Source: Chromobotia macracanthus
Lineage: Eukaryota; Chordata; Actinopteri; Cypriniformes; Botiidae
Direction of reading: 5' to 3'
Assembly (NCBI GenBank): GCA_036877525.1
Contig: JAZGTH010000002.1
Coordinates: forward strand, 16,457,001-16,521,000
Length of the DNA: 64,000 nucleotides
Shown: one piece after another, positions 33,931-46,488 of the stretch
Numbering within the stretch: the first letter of the stretch is position 1
Layout of the letters: every line of letters begins with the position of its first letter
Made by a program: the position numbers and the translations under genes
The notes under the pieces: model-generated
Database searches by the model: none
Told to the model about the DNA's origin: nothing
The model's input: the letters and a program-made list of their open reading frames with translations, nothing else

Positions 33931-33962
<32 letters not shown>
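33931..33962. repeat. (TA)n microsatellite in tmed7 3' UTR
   Basis: About 15 TA dinucleotides, 230 nt after the tmed7 stop and before its poly(A) signal. Confidence 0.95.
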
Positions 33963-33966
<4 letters not shown>

Positions 33967-34188
33967 CTTTAAACATTAGTTCAGTCTAAATGGAACCACT
34001 ATCTGTTTGAATGCATTGAATGTATTTGTGTTGTTAAAAAACAGACATTCTTGCTTTATGCTAATGTTTTTCATAGTCCTGTTTTTCTTTACATGACATT
34101 GGTGTAATTGGTGTGTTTTAGAGTAGATATATTCATTTCTTTTTTTAAAAGTGGTGAATTGACTTCTTTGCCTTGTTTGTTTGGGAGT

Positions 34189-34194
34189 AATAAA
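34189..34194 (+). terminator. tmed7: tmed7 candidate poly(A) signal
   Basis: AATAAA lies about 490 nt past the stop and is followed by T-rich sequence. Confidence 0.55.
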
Positions 34195-34960
34195 TGTCGT
34201 GAACACCTCACAGCTTCTTTAAATTATTTCATACGAGTCCCCACATTTTGTGATTTTTTTTTTTTATAATATATTTAAGAAATTATAGAAAGTCACACAT
34301 TATAGAAATGTGTGACTATCTTCATAGATTTATGTAAGATAAATGACACTTAAACTCTGAAATAACCTGTAGAGTTATAAATCAGCCAACAGTTAATTTA
34401 TTGTGATACAATAAACCTGGCCTGTAGTTTCAGAACTGATTTTTTTATACATTTGAAATTGTGTTCCATTTATTAAATGGATTGTGAGTACAAATTGCAC
34501 ATTGGAAAAACTCCTTGGACAGAGGATTGGTTTTCCACACTGTACTAGCTTATTTCCTCAGCATTAAACTTTTTGTACCCTGGGTCTCACGTGCATTTTA
34601 ATTTTCTAGACATGAAAGCAAATATATTTTTATATATATAACAATTACAACAATAGTATGAAAAATATATCAAAAATATGTTGTGCAAAATCAATAAAGG
34701 AAGAGATCCACAAAAGCTGTTTTCGGTTTTTACCCGAATGGGGACTGATCTAATACAGAACAGCTAATGTTGATCATTAGCAGTTTGTAGTTTAAAGTCT
34801 AGGGGCGCCGAAAGTAAACTTACTTCGCAGGAAATTACAAGAGGAAAAGATCATGCACGCAACGTAAATTTTAAAATAAATCAGTTTTCAATGTGTTGTT
34901 AATAAATAAAGCAGCTGATAGTTTTATAAATCACTTCGTTATTATAATAATGATAATAAT
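34195..34960. other. tmed7-fem1c spacer
   Basis: AT-rich spacer without a gene. It contains a 10-bp-arm inverted repeat (AGTCACACAT at 34291-34300 and its complement at 34308-34317). Confidence 0.65.
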
Positions 34961-35054
34961 AATACATTGCCCTCAGACATCCGTGTTCGGGCTCAATCTC
35001 ATGTCGTGACTTCTGGTTTTACCTTTAAATGGGAAACATCCCGTGAAGTCCGTG

Positions 35055-35447
35055 ATTGGCTCGCCGGATTGTCAATCATCCAGAATGAGGCGGAACCCTC
35101 GGTAGCTGTTACAGACCGAAAAAATCAGATTAGCAGACAGACAAACCGACGACGACAGACAGGAATGGACGCAAAAACTGGGATTATGTTTGTATTTTAG
35201 GTCTGTAGTGGTGAACCGAGCAGCATTGATCGTGTATGTTTAATCTCTCTCAGTGTTACAGGAAGCGGGGGAGGGAAGCTCCGCAGCGATACTCTATTTT
35301 TATCGCTTTGTAATATTTTGACTCCGGAATGATCTAAATTAAGATTACAGTAGTGGTGAGCAACGCCGTTTAATACAAATAAATCAACAGCTACAGGATA
35401 AAATCATCATCAAAAGTGAAGGACGTGAAGGAACCAGCGCGCGAGGG
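35055..35447 (+). promoter_or_regulatory. fem1c: fem1c promoter and probable non-coding first exon
   Basis: A reverse CCAAT box (ATTGG, 35055-35059) precedes CpG-rich sequence that ends in a strong donor (GAGGG|GTAAGT, exon end 35447). A matching acceptor (TGTGTGCAG) lies at 36074-36082, just before the coding ATG. The transcription start itself cannot be fixed. Confidence 0.5.
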
Positions 35448-35894
35448 GTAAGTGCTTTGCGCGCGGCCTCCGACGTGATGCCACTATTACAATCAATAAC
35501 ATTAAATAAAACGTACACACACGAATATACACTAACAGGCTTATATATTGTGTTTAAAGTGCAACACCTCCACATGTCATTGCTGACATAATTAAACACT
35601 GTTGACTTATATTAAAACCTGATAAACTGACCTGATAAAGAACAAAATACTAAATATCACACACACACGAATTCTGAACATTACACGATCTCTAGAATAC
35701 TTGTGTAATAGTGTCAGATCTGAACCCCGTTGGGCTTAATATTGACAGACTGTATATTTACACATTATAGACATACAATAATTCAAAATATTACTGTAAG
35801 ATTTACGGCCCTTAAAGCACATTATGATAATAACAGATATCACCAGAGATTATACGCTTTTACACTGTGACGTCAGTACAGTACAGTACAGTGC

Positions 35895-36005
35895 AGTTGT
35901 GGCCTACTGGTGAGTCGGGCTTGTAATCAGATGGTTGCTGGTTCGAGTCCAGCGCTGGCAGATATCAATTAAAGTGTCTCTGAGCAAGGCACCCACCCAC
36001 CCACA
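35895..36005 (+). mobile_element. tRNA-derived SINE
   Basis: It has an A-box-like TGGCCTACTGG (35900-35910), a perfect B box GGTTCGAGTCC (35940-35950) and a 3' part GAGCAAGGCACCCACC. The same body is found in reverse at 61880-61996. The flanks do not fold as a real tRNA acceptor stem, so this is a SINE in the fem1c 5' UTR intron rather than a tRNA gene. Confidence 0.7.
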
Positions 36006-36100
36006 TGCAAACAACAAAATTATTGAGCTGAAACTGTCAAACCACATAAAACCCATCCTGATCAATGTTTTTATGTGTGCAGTCACGGCAAACTGATGCC

Positions 36101-38639
36101 ATGGATGTAAAAACCGCCGTTTTCAACGCAGCCCGAGACGGAAAACTGAGACTCCTGCAGAAACTGCTGGAGAATAAAACTGATCACGAGGTGATGACGC
36201 TTATGGCCGAGAAGACAAACGGAGCGACGCCGTTACTGATGGCCGCCCGGTACGGGCACCTGGAGCTGGTGGAGTATCTGATCGAGTGCTGCTGTGCTCC
36301 GGTGGAGGTCGGAGGATCTGTCAACTTTGACGGCGAGATGATCGAGGGCGCACCGCCGCTGTGGGCCGCGTCCGCCGCGGGACATTTAAAAGTCGTTCAG
36401 TCTCTGCTCGGTCACGGCGCGTCCGTGAACAACACAACACTCACAAACTCCACGCCGCTGCGAGCTGCTTGTTTTGACGGACATTTGGACATTGTCAAGT
36501 ACCTGGTGGAGCACAAAGCGGACCTGGAAGTAGCCAACAGACACGGCCACACGTGTCTGATGATCTCGTGTTATAAGGGCCATAGAGAGATTGCACAGTA
36601 TTTGCTGGAGAAAGGTGCCGATGTGAACAGAAAAAGTGTGAAAGGTACAGCCAATGTGTATTATGATTCTTCATTCACACTTTTTAAATCTCTTTGTTCT
36701 GTCTGGGAGAGCATTACACCACTAAAGATCTGACAGCTCATGTCGACAGTTTCTAGACTGTCAGAGTCTGACAATGTTATACATGCAGAGCTGATACATT
36801 TTAACGATTTTCTGCCTCAATAAACTTACAGGTGTAGCGTGTGGTGGCAAAAGTATTGATTGTTTCCGTACAGGACAGGTTACAGCTAAAGACATGTAGT
36901 CCTGCTCAAGACTCACTAAATTGGTTGAACAGTGTTGTTTTGTTAGGCTGTTCCTGTTGGTCAAGCAAGGTCAACAGAATCTGCACAGTTCACTTGTTTT
37001 AATATTTTAAGACATGGTTTTACTGATCCATTCAAAGGAATCTTGTGTTTTCCTTTTAACAGGAATGCAAACACCTTTCAGCTAAACTCACTTTTTCTGA
37101 AGCAAATTTGCCTTAATTGTTCATTATATTATTTTCTGTTAATCATTGAAGTCATTTGAAAAAGTACTTTAAGGGAAAATGCTTAAATCATTAGAAGCCC
37201 TAATACATGAAATCCATTTAACACAAACAGCAGGATCGCACTGAATGTCTCGTGAGTTCATTCCAGTAACAGAGGAATCAGTTTAGCTGTTGTGTGGATG
37301 ACATTGATAGATTTGTGATGTATTTTCAGGTAACACGGCGCTACATGATTGTGCTGAATCTGGGAGTTTGGAGATAATGAAGATGCTGTTGAAGTACGGA
37401 GCCAGCATGGAGAAGGATGGGTACGGAATGACGCCTTTGCTCTCTGCTAGTGTGACAGGCCACACAAATATTGTAGACTTCCTGACCCAACATCCTCAGA
37501 CGAACAAAACTGAGCGGATTAACGCTCTTGAATTGCTGGGGGCGACTTTTGTGGATAAAAAGAGAGACCTGTTAGGAGCGCTGAAGTATTGGAAGAGAGC
37601 AATGGACCTGCGCTACAGTGACTCCAACCATATTCTCCTGAAAGAAGAACCCAAGCAGCTGAGAGCAGCGTACGACTGCTCCAAAGAGGTGAACACATTT
37701 GAGGAGCTGGACAGCTTGATCGCAGACCCTGATGACATGAGAATGCAGGCCCTACTCATTCGAGAGCGCATCCTTGGCCCGTCGCACCCAGACACCTCCT
37801 ACTACATCCGCTACAGAGGAGCTGTCTATGCAGACTCAGGAAATTTCGAGAGATGCATCAAATTGTGGAAGTATGCTCTGGACATGCAGCAGAGTAACTT
37901 GGACCCACTCAGCCCCATGACAGCCAGCAGTCTGCTGTCTTTCGCAGAGCTCTTCTCTTTTATGCTGCAGGACCGTGCCAAAGGCCTTTTGGGAACCTCA
38001 GTGTCCTTTGATGACCTCATGGAGATCCTCAGTAAAAGTGTTCTGGAGATCGAGCGAGCCATCAAACAGCTCCAGCCTGGCCCGGACCCCACACAGCTTA
38101 GCAAGGTTCTGTCCATTATTCTGCACCTCATCTGCTTGCTGGAAAAAGTCTCTTGTACTGTTGAGGAGGATCATTTTAAGAAAGAGACAATATACAAGTT
38201 TCTGAAGCTGCAGCCATGTGGAAAAAATGGCTACAGCCCTCTTCACCTGGCTGTGGACCGCAACACCACGTGTGTGGGCCGCTATCCGGTCTGCAAGTTT
38301 CCCTCTTTTCAGGTAGCCTCTATCCTTCTGGAGTGCGGCGCTGACGTGAACTGCCGCGACGAGGACAACAACAGCCCACTTCATGTAGCTGCTTCCAACA
38401 ACCATCCTGACATCATGAACCTGCTGATCTCCTGCGGCACGCACTTCGACAGCACTAACTCCTTCAAACAGACTGCGTGTGACTTGCTGGACGAGAAGGA
38501 AATGGCCAAGAACCTGATTCAGCCCATCAATCACACTACACTGCAGTGTCTGGCGGCCCGCGCCATCATTAAACACGGCCTGGCGTTCAGGGGAAACATC
38601 CCAGAGCGGCTGGAGGCGTTTGTGCTGCTGCACAGATAG
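36101..38639 (+). CDS. fem1c: Protein fem-1 homolog C
   Basis: Two coding exons, 36101-36644 and 37330-38639, give 617 residues, the human length. FEM1C is the substrate receptor of a CUL2-elongin ubiquitin ligase that recognises C-terminal arginine degrons. Residues 2 to about 240 hold N-terminal ankyrin repeats (NGATPLLMAARYGHLELVEYL and following). A TPR-like region follows at about 245-340 (DLLGALKYWKRAMDLRY), then two more ankyrin units near 480-560 (GYSPLHLAVD, NNSPLHVAASNNHPDIMNLL). The C-terminal segment (HTTLQCLAARAIIKHG) should hold the VHL/BC box. Asp77 (NFDGE) and Asp126 (AACFDGH), which contact the degron arginine in the human protein, are retained. An ATG 36 nt upstream (36065) falls in the preceding intron and is rejected. 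Confidence 0.98.
36645..37329. other. fem1c coding intron
   Basis: An AT-rich intron of 685 bp between the two coding exons, with no other feature recognised. Confidence 0.8.
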
Positions 38640-41600
38640 TGATGCAGAGACTGCTGGTATTGTGACAGATTGTTTAAAAGCTTCCTCTCTTCCACAGGCC
38701 CAGAGCTCAGCCACAGAGACTCTGATGGTGATGGTGGACAAATTGTGTTACAGTGGCATGCACCACAGTTCCTACCGTCTTTGTGTGGGTTAGTGTTAAA
38801 CTTGTTCTTTATTTCTTAAAGCTTATAAGCAGGGTTGTATTTCCAGTTCTTTCCTTTGCTTTGTATTAATATCTCTATGCAAAGATGTTGGGACAGGCCT
38901 GGTTTGACCCGGTAGGTTCTGCTCGTGCTGTTGTTTTGTTGAGTGCATTGGAATGCTGTCATTACCCCCTCAATCAGAATCGCAGAATTGATGTGCTTAC
39001 CGATGTTTGCCGATACCGTAAGTGCTTTAATTCTTCTATGCACAGGCTAAGAATATTGGGACTGTTCTGTGTTGATGGATTGTGCCACTTGTTTCTATGA
39101 CTGCCTGTTTTTTTTTTTTACAGTCATCTCTTAATTTGTTACACTAATTATGCTGCGGTGAAGTTAGACATGAGAACATGTTGACGCTTCACTGATCAGT
39201 CTGGATTTTTTAACTTAGTACTTGTGAGATGAGCTGTAAAAAAGAAACAAACTTTGACCCGCCTCCTTTGTTATTGCACAGCATATATTGACGTTTTACA
39301 GTTTAGTCTCTAAGCTGATGGACTTATGTGCTGTGATCAGTGCTGATATGAACAGAGCTCTGTGACATTATTGTTACTGTCCGTCTTCAGCTCTCTGTAT
39401 TTTAAAGGGATAGTTCACCCTAAAATGAAAATTCAGTTTTTAATTAATGCGTCTTCCTCTGCTTGTAAACACATATGCTGTGTTGCTCTTGAACGTGCTT
39501 CAGAGACTAACATGGAAAAGAAGAAAATGTTGAAAATCTGTTCTTTTCTGTTGAAAAGATTTTTGGGGTTTTTTTTGCACACAGAAAGTATTTTTACCGC
39601 TTCATAAAAGGTTGAACCATTATGGTCACATGGACTATTTTAACAATGTCTTTATCACCTTCCTGGGCCTTGAAAGTGGTATTTGCGTTGCTGTCTATGG
39701 GGGGGTCAGAAAGCTCCAGATTTCATAAAAAATAACTTAATTTGTGTTCTGAAGATGAACGAAGGTCTTACTGATGTGGAACGACATGAGGGTGAGTAAT
39801 TAAAGACAGAATTTTTATTTTAGGGTGATGTTCCTTTCATGTGGCTACATTCATGCATTTTGAACTCAAGGGCTTTTGATTCATTTACTTACACTATACA
39901 CTAGTAAATGAAAGAAATGTACAGACATTTCAGAAGGACTTCAATTTATTGAAGTGAAATTTGATATTCATATTAAAATAGCATAAAACTTGTCAATGTC
40001 CTTAGAGCAACTGACAATAAACCTCTGTTTCACTTATTTGGTTGATTTTGTTTCTTTTTTCAGATACAGTCACTCCAATAATGTTTGAACGCTTAGACTG
40101 AAGCTGTAAACCTTTTAATGTCATTACCTAAAACAGTTTAATGAAGTTGCATTTATTTTAGAATAAATGGCGTATAGCAAACATTTAACAAATGTAGGGT
40201 TAGGCAATGTTCTTGCATTAGATTCTAAAGCAACCAAATATTACAGCCAGTGTCATTTGATCAGATTTGTTCTCCAAACTAACTTTACTTTTTAGAGCCA
40301 TTTTTGCAATAACTTTGCCATTGTGGTGTCATTGAAGTCGATGTATGAAGTCAGTTTCCCTCAAGTTCACTCAGTTTAGACAAATATACTATGAACATCA
40401 AACATGTTCTACTGACCATTGACGAAGTGTTATAACACATTTTATTTTCAGTTTGAACAGTATGCTAAAACAGTTAAATCAACTAGCGAAATGTTCAACA
40501 TGAAAAACTTCACTACAATCTAATACAACCATCTTCGCACATTTTAATTGTCACGGTTGTTTTGGTGCTGCAGTTAATGACTAAAAGTCACATGCGGTGA
40601 TCTGTTTTATTTTGGACACTTCCTGGTTTGTATAGCTGGTTTTCTAAGATAATTTTACAGCTGTTGAATGTTCTGAAGAGTGGCATGCATGTTATGTCCT
40701 TGTTAGGGTTCCCTAAATGAAAAACATTGTTTGCATAATTTTATTTTCATATATTGTTAGTGTTGCAATCACATGGTAAATGCAAGTAAACATATTACAG
40801 GCTCTTTGGAGAAAGCTGGCTTGGTTGTCTGACTCCTGATAATTTGTCAGTCACCTCTTGTGGGGTTAGGATTAGGTAACCGCTTGGTTACCAGCCTAGA
40901 ATGTTGCACACACAAAAAGTATGGAAATGTGTGAAAACATGTTTTACATGATTAATGCTGTCAAGCTTTACATTGACTAACCACATTTGACAACAACATT
41001 CTGATATGTAAAGTATCGGGCTGAATAAATCTGAAAGCGCTTGTGTATACGTATTATTTATGATTAAACCCCAAAGCTAAATACAGCTGTATATTCACTT
41101 GGACACACACCATGTCTCTGTCGACTGTGTTTTTATGGACAGTTCACTGTTTTTGAGGAATTAGTGTTCTGTTTTCAGTAATATCACTTGGATATTTTTC
41201 CCACACACACTTTTTTTCTTTGGGGAGTCAACATGTGACACTTGGCCTACTTTGGTGGTGTCTTTAAATAACTCACTCAAAATATGTCCTACATACAAGC
41301 CTGCATCAGTGCTTTCTCAGGTAATGAGACAAATCCACCAACTGCCTGCTAACATGTCTTCTTTAAGATGTATTCAATATGATCATTTTATGTTACTGCT
41401 TTCAAAGTGATCATATGTCCACACGCTGGACTGTGTGTGAAATATGATGGATATGGCAGAGGTGATTTAAGGCCTCATGGACCTTTTCAGAATGTAAAAG
41501 TATAAATATGTAATCAATTCCAGAAAGTAGTGGATCAGCTTCTACCTTTGACGTCTGAGTCTTGGATGAAAGAAGTGGGTTAGGTTGGTCTAGCCCTTGA

Positions 41601-41880
41601 GACTATTAATGCAGTCAAGATAATTATGTCTTCACATCAATGGGGAACTACTATCCTAAATGTTTTTTCGGTAATGAAGTTACAGCCGCAGATGTGCCTG
41701 ATGTGATTATGAATCAATGAATGAATATATTATAGTTTGAAATCAGCTTGCTTCATATCGTGATCTGTTTTGCCCGTCCTCTATTTATCTAGTGTATCTG
41801 TCAGTAAAGTTCAGCTAATTCTTATAAACGTCCTTCCTCCATTTTTCTGCTTTATTTATTTGAATGTGTCTTTAAATATG
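38640..41880. other. fem1c 3' UTR and fem1c-ccdc112 spacer
   Basis: The proximal part is probably a long fem1c 3' UTR. Candidate AATAAA signals lie at 40016-40021 and 41024-41029. A palindromic MITE-like element (39403-39838) lies within it. No other gene is supported; a 247-codon minus-strand frame over the fem1c exon is a shadow. Confidence 0.6.
39403..39838 (-). mobile_element. Fold-back MITE-like element, cyprinid type
   Basis: The left end AAAGGGATAGTTCACCCTAA is mirrored by the right end (TTTTAGGGTGATGTTCCTTT), forming imperfect terminal inverted repeats. Most of the interior, read on the minus strand, matches 55992-56345 (GGTGAGTAATTA, GTTCATCTTCAGAACACAAA, GAAAGTATTTTTACCGCTTC). It is non-autonomous with no transposase. 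Confidence 0.7.
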
Positions 41881-41908
41881 ATAACGCGGGCAAATTGCGA
41901 ACAGTGAC

Positions 41909-41922
41909 GTTGTCATGGCAAC
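41909..41922 (+). promoter_or_regulatory. ccdc112: Perfect RFX X-box upstream of ccdc112
   Basis: GTTGTCATGGCAAC satisfies GTHNYYATRRNAAC at every position. It lies 124 bp before the ccdc112 ATG in a CpG-containing promoter stretch. X-boxes are bound by RFX factors that drive ciliary genes, which fits the reported centriolar-satellite location of CCDC112. Binding is inferred. Confidence 0.65.
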
Positions 41923-42045
41923 GGTCTTCAACACAAGCGCTCAGGCGGATTGTCTTTTTGTGCTCTAGCGTTGTTGCTGCGTTATTATTTGCGCAGTTTT
42001 CAGCTAGTTTGTTTTTCGTGGGTTTTGTTGTTTTCAATAGTTTGA

Positions 42046-44930
42046 ATGTCGGTGTCAGAGTTTCTGCGGGAAGCGGAACGTCTTAGAAGATTGTGAGTGG
42101 ATTTAATTATATCATATCATATCTCTATGACTTATAACATCCTACAGTCTATTAAACCCTTCACTTCATACAGGGAGTCCAAACTCGAGAAAGAGACCAG
42201 CAGAAGATCCAGAGATTATTTCAGTGTGTGTGAGGAGTTCCACAATATTCTGAAATCTGAACTCAAAGCGGACAGTAAAATCATCTTTATTTACTTTAAT
42301 CATTTAACTGCATACATTAACTTGGTTGTCCATATTTTAAAATTGTCTTGCCCATATCTCCCCTTGTTTATTTCTCAGAAATGAAGGTGCAACAACACTT
42401 GCAGAAAACCAGGAATTGTGTCTATAGATTCCAATCGCAGCTGAGAGATGTGAAACCGTCTCCAGAGTGTAAGTGAAACAGCACTTTATGGAAATTACAT
42501 TGTTTGAATGTTCAGTCTGGCTTAATTGAATATAATTTCATATTTGAATTTTAGTGATTAACAAATTGAAAGATACTATGATAGAGATTGAGAACTCCAT
42601 CAACATTTTCAAAGACATGCAACATCAAAGGTATGAGACACGTTTCTGTTGAAAATTAAACATGGGTAGAGATTTTGTATTTGCTATATTACTCACAAAA
42701 TATCTTGCCTTCTTTAGTTTTGAGGAACTCTTAAAAGAGGAAAAGACCATTTGGCAGGAAATTTGTGCCTTTGACCAAAAGCTTGATGTTTGGTGCTTGC
42801 CTGTAAAAGCAGACTACCATGTTTCTCACTCGGCCAGTGTCAGTGTAGACCAGAGGGACTCAAGAAATCTTTTTGCGGAGGTGACGGCATTAGAGACCTT
42901 TCTCCAGCAGAGCGGGGGGCAATATGGTGGCTGGGACAAGTGTGACCACCAGAGTTTCCTTAAAGTTTGGACGAAGCACAATGGAAAACCTTCATACAGA
43001 AAAGAAGCTAAGCTTTATTTACCTGATAAGGCTGAGGAGAACATCAAACTGCATGAGGAATGGTACCTAAAGTTGTGCCATCTTCAGGAAACGAAGAGGG
43101 AGGTACTATAATAATTGTTTGACATGAGTGTTTTAAACTTAGCTGCTCATTGGTAAATTTACATAGTTTAGGGGTAACTCAGATGTGACGCTTACATTAC
43201 CCTGGACATACAACAACAAACAGTGCAGACTTTGTATTATATCTTTAAGGGTTTCCTTTTAGTATATTGTAGAACAGACAACCTGATTGTGCTGCTGTGT
43301 AATCAGGTTGGGTTCCAAAAAACATTCTGTTGGAGATTCTTGATTCCAGTCTTCTGCTTTGTTTCATCCATCAGGCCATCCACAGATGGAGAGCAGCCAA
43401 GCAAAGAGATCAGGAGCTGCAGAGAGAACAGCAGGTGAGAGAAGATTTGATAAAGGAGCTGGACAAGGCCTCCATAGCAACTATGCGCCTTAAACAGGAG
43501 GAGCAGCGCAGGGAGGTGTCTGAAAGGCTAGAGGCCTGGAGGAGCTTTAAAAAACAGCAGCTAGAACAAGAAGAAGAGCAGCGATTCAGAGATGAAATCC
43601 ATCAGAGAAAAAGAGCCAAAGAAGAACGGAGGAAACAGTTGGAACTGAAGCTTATGGTGGAGTCTTATGTCCAACAGATAAAGGAGGCAAAGGAGCTGCT
43701 TGCCCTAGAGAAGGAGGCGCAGCAACAGGCAGACAGAGAGGAGCGTCACAGATTGGCAACTGAAGGCATCAAACGCTTTCAAAAAAGGGTGAGTTTCGAT
43801 TTTTTGGAAACTGTATTGTTTTTAATATTGATTATTGGTGAAGTCTTTTGTTCGTATTAGGATTCACATCATTTAGAGATCAAACTACAAGACAAACAGA
43901 AGAAACAGCAGGAAGAGTGTGAGCGCCAAAGGAAAGTAGCTAAACTGAAGGAAAAGGTTAGCTGTTAGGAAAAATACATTTATAATACATTTATTGTATG
44001 TCATCTTACAGTTAAGAAACAGAACTGGCGTTTTTCAAGTACAATTGTTGACTTTGCATTAGGTGGAGGTTCACATAAGCCGAGATCCATCAAGACTGTG
44101 GAGGACAACTAAAGGCTGGGAGGCACATACTAAAGACATCACGCCATCTGGGGGTAGCCAAGCATTTCAGATGTTTCACAGGTACTAAAGACTAAAGTAC
44201 ACAACACTTTTTGTTTTTGCTGCAATTTTCTATATACACTAACGGTCAAAAGTTTATTAGCTCACTTTATTATTAATACTTCTTTTCTACATTTTTGAAT
44301 AATAGTAAACTCATTAAAACTATCAAATAACACAAAGGTAGTTATGAGAGTTATGTTGTGACTAAAGAAATAATGACTTTGTGTCATTTTTTTGTCATGT
44401 TATTCAGTCTAAGTCATCCATTTCTAAAACTTTTTTAATAAAATTGTAGTTTTCTAATGACAGAAATTATTTAAGTTGGCATAATTATATTAATATCTAA
44501 TAAACTAATTTCACACAAAATGACTTCAGATTGAAAGACTTTTAAGATCACAAGAAACATTTTAGGCAAGTGATCGTAAACTTTTGATTTGTAGTATATA
44601 TAAATATAGAATTTATGGGAATATATATATATATATATATATATATTCTTATACATTCTATGTTTTATATTTAAATTCTATATTCCATATATGTATATAA
44701 AATTACAGAAAGGCACATACTAACTGTGTCAACAAACAGTGTGTTTGACAGTGTACAATTTTAAACACAAAATGAAACATGAGCTCATTAACAGTGGTGT
44801 TACATAGCTATCACCTTCACTGATGTTGTGTGGAAATAAACAGTCTCATGTTTTTGTATTTTAGTATTTTGAGTGTTTATGTTAATGTTTTCACCACAGG
44901 GCTGTTCCAACCTGGAGACAAGACTTGTGA
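42046..44930 (+). CDS. ccdc112: Coiled-coil domain-containing protein 112
   Basis: Nine coding exons in continuous frame: 42046-42092, 42174-42274, 42379-42468, 42555-42630, 42718-43102, 43375-43788, 43861-43956, 44063-44181 and 44900-44930, encoding 452 residues. The N-terminal third is helical with the conserved QLRDVKPSPE and MIEIENSINIF segments. The middle carries a family signature (ALETFLQQSGGQYGGWDKCD, then HQSFLKVWTKHNGKPSYRKE). Exon 6 is a long charged coiled-coil rich in E, R, K and Q. The C-terminus keeps ISRDPSRLWRTTKGWE and AVPTWRQDL. The human protein is a centriolar-satellite component linked to cilium formation. It is adjacent to fem1c and pggt1b as in human. The N-terminal methionine is the first in-frame ATG downstream of the X-box promoter; the human N-terminus is not conserved, so this end is least certain. 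Confidence 0.93.
44620..44646. repeat. (AT)n microsatellite in ccdc112 last intron
   Basis: About 13 AT dinucleotides in an AT-rich intron. Confidence 0.95.
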
Positions 44931-45084
44931 ATTGGGCTCTACACAACACTTCAGAGATTTGTTATGTTTTTGAAAAGATGTTCTAAAGTTGACTTTTATT
45001 ATGGTTCAGACAGAGCAGATGAAAATGTCCCCTTACAACATTTTTTTCTTTAATTGTTTGAAACCCACTGAAATTTAAACTCTC

Positions 45085-45090
45085 ATTAAA
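45085..45090 (+). terminator. ccdc112: ccdc112 candidate poly(A) signal
   Basis: ATTAAA lies 155 nt after the stop codon. Confidence 0.4.
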
Positions 45091-45129
45091 CGTAAATTTT
45101 TATATCACACTGCAAATCATTTAAAACAA

Positions 45130-46467
45130 TGTCTCCGTAGAAGAAATAATTCTTCATCTTGTTAATGGCTTCCGCCACCTACTCTACAGCATACATGGGT
45201 GATGCATCTGTAGAGGCCCATGTTCAGCTCCGCCAGCTTTCACACTGGGATTTTCTCCTTCAGGATAGGAAGAAGCACCACAATCCCCATATACTATATC
45301 CTATGCTCTAGTCCTGTATTTTCTTAAAAAGTTAACAACCATGAATATCTGAAAATCTTTCATACCCTTTTCGAAGAGGTACGTAACATTCACTAGTCTA
45401 TGATTGATATTGCTGAAAAGACTATTAAATTGATCATCATATTTGCTACATTGAAAAAGCACATTCTACTCATGTTCATCACATGTACTGTTTTCATGCT
45501 TCCCCATTATTGCAGGTTTTGAATTAAATACTGTGTCACACTCTTAACCTAAAGATCATTTCTTCCTTTCTGTATCTTCCACAAAACTGCTCTTTTCCTG
45601 TTGTTTTTTCAATATTTAAATGCCATCTCCTTGTGCTGCTATTTTTCCCCTTGTTGCCATAAATTAATTAGTTTCCTATTAATCACTAATTTTACCTCAC
45701 CTCTCCCCAGAGGTACTTTAATATCCACCAAGTTTTTCTTTGGTGCTTTTGGTAACTTATCAGCTGTTTCATTTCCTATTATCCCAATATATATGCAACA
45801 AAACCAACAAAAGTACACTGTTATACCCTCTGCTTTCATTCTATACAATAATGAAAAGTATAAATTTCCATCAGTAAATCTTCTCTATCACTTCTTGTAG
45901 ACATTATACTTTAAAGAGCTGATGACAAATCTGAACAAATTACCGTTCTAATTGGCTATGATCTATTCAATCCATTGTAACCCTACTATTATAGCAACTC
46001 TGGAATATACAGATAATTTGTCACTTATTCACTAAATCTTGGGCTTTTAATAATCCTGTTTTAACAATAGGTTCAGAAAAATTCCATACTGACACATGTA
46101 ATAGCAAATTAGAGCAGTCCTTGATCTGCTACTCATACTTTCAATCAAAGCTATTTCATATATTTGTTTCATATTCCACATTTTTAAAACTGTACTTGTG
46201 CAGTGATTATTGTCACTTATTGGCTAGCTTTCACCTACCATTTCAACACGGATACTTGCATTCTGAAACTCTTTCTAGTGGTTGGCCATATAATTTCTGA
46301 TTCATCTGTTCAATTTTCTTTTCATTGCAAAAAATCATATATTGAGTCATTGGTACTGAAAATGTAATCCCCAATCTAATGACCATTTTTAACTTCACTG
46401 TTTCCTGAATTTTTGTATTAATAATCCTTTCTTCCATAAAGTGAAGGATTTCTTTTATGGGAGGCAC
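45130..46467 (-). mobile_element. Decayed non-LTR retrotransposon (RT end and RNase H)
   Basis: Minus-strand frames carry two recognisable pieces in the right order. At 46243-46467 is a reverse transcriptase C-terminal piece (ITFSVPMTQYMIF, then KLYGQPLERVSECKY). At 45639-45848 is an RNase H remnant (IGIIGNETADKLPK, then INRKLINLWQQ). Stops and frame breaks lie between them, so it is dead. An RNase H after the RT suggests an I/Nimb-like LINE clade, which is an inference. The 5' end is missing, as usual for LINE insertions. Confidence 0.75.
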
Positions 46468-46488
46468 TTTTATTTTGCCACGCCGAAG

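Noticed and set aside
35900..35972. Possible tRNA gene with perfect B box
   Set aside because: The acceptor and anticodon stems do not pair, and a related sequence with the same non-tRNA tail occurs at 61.9 kb, so it is a SINE.
37998..38741. 247-codon minus-strand frame
   Set aside because: It is the antisense shadow of the large fem1c exon, which is strongly conserved on the plus strand.
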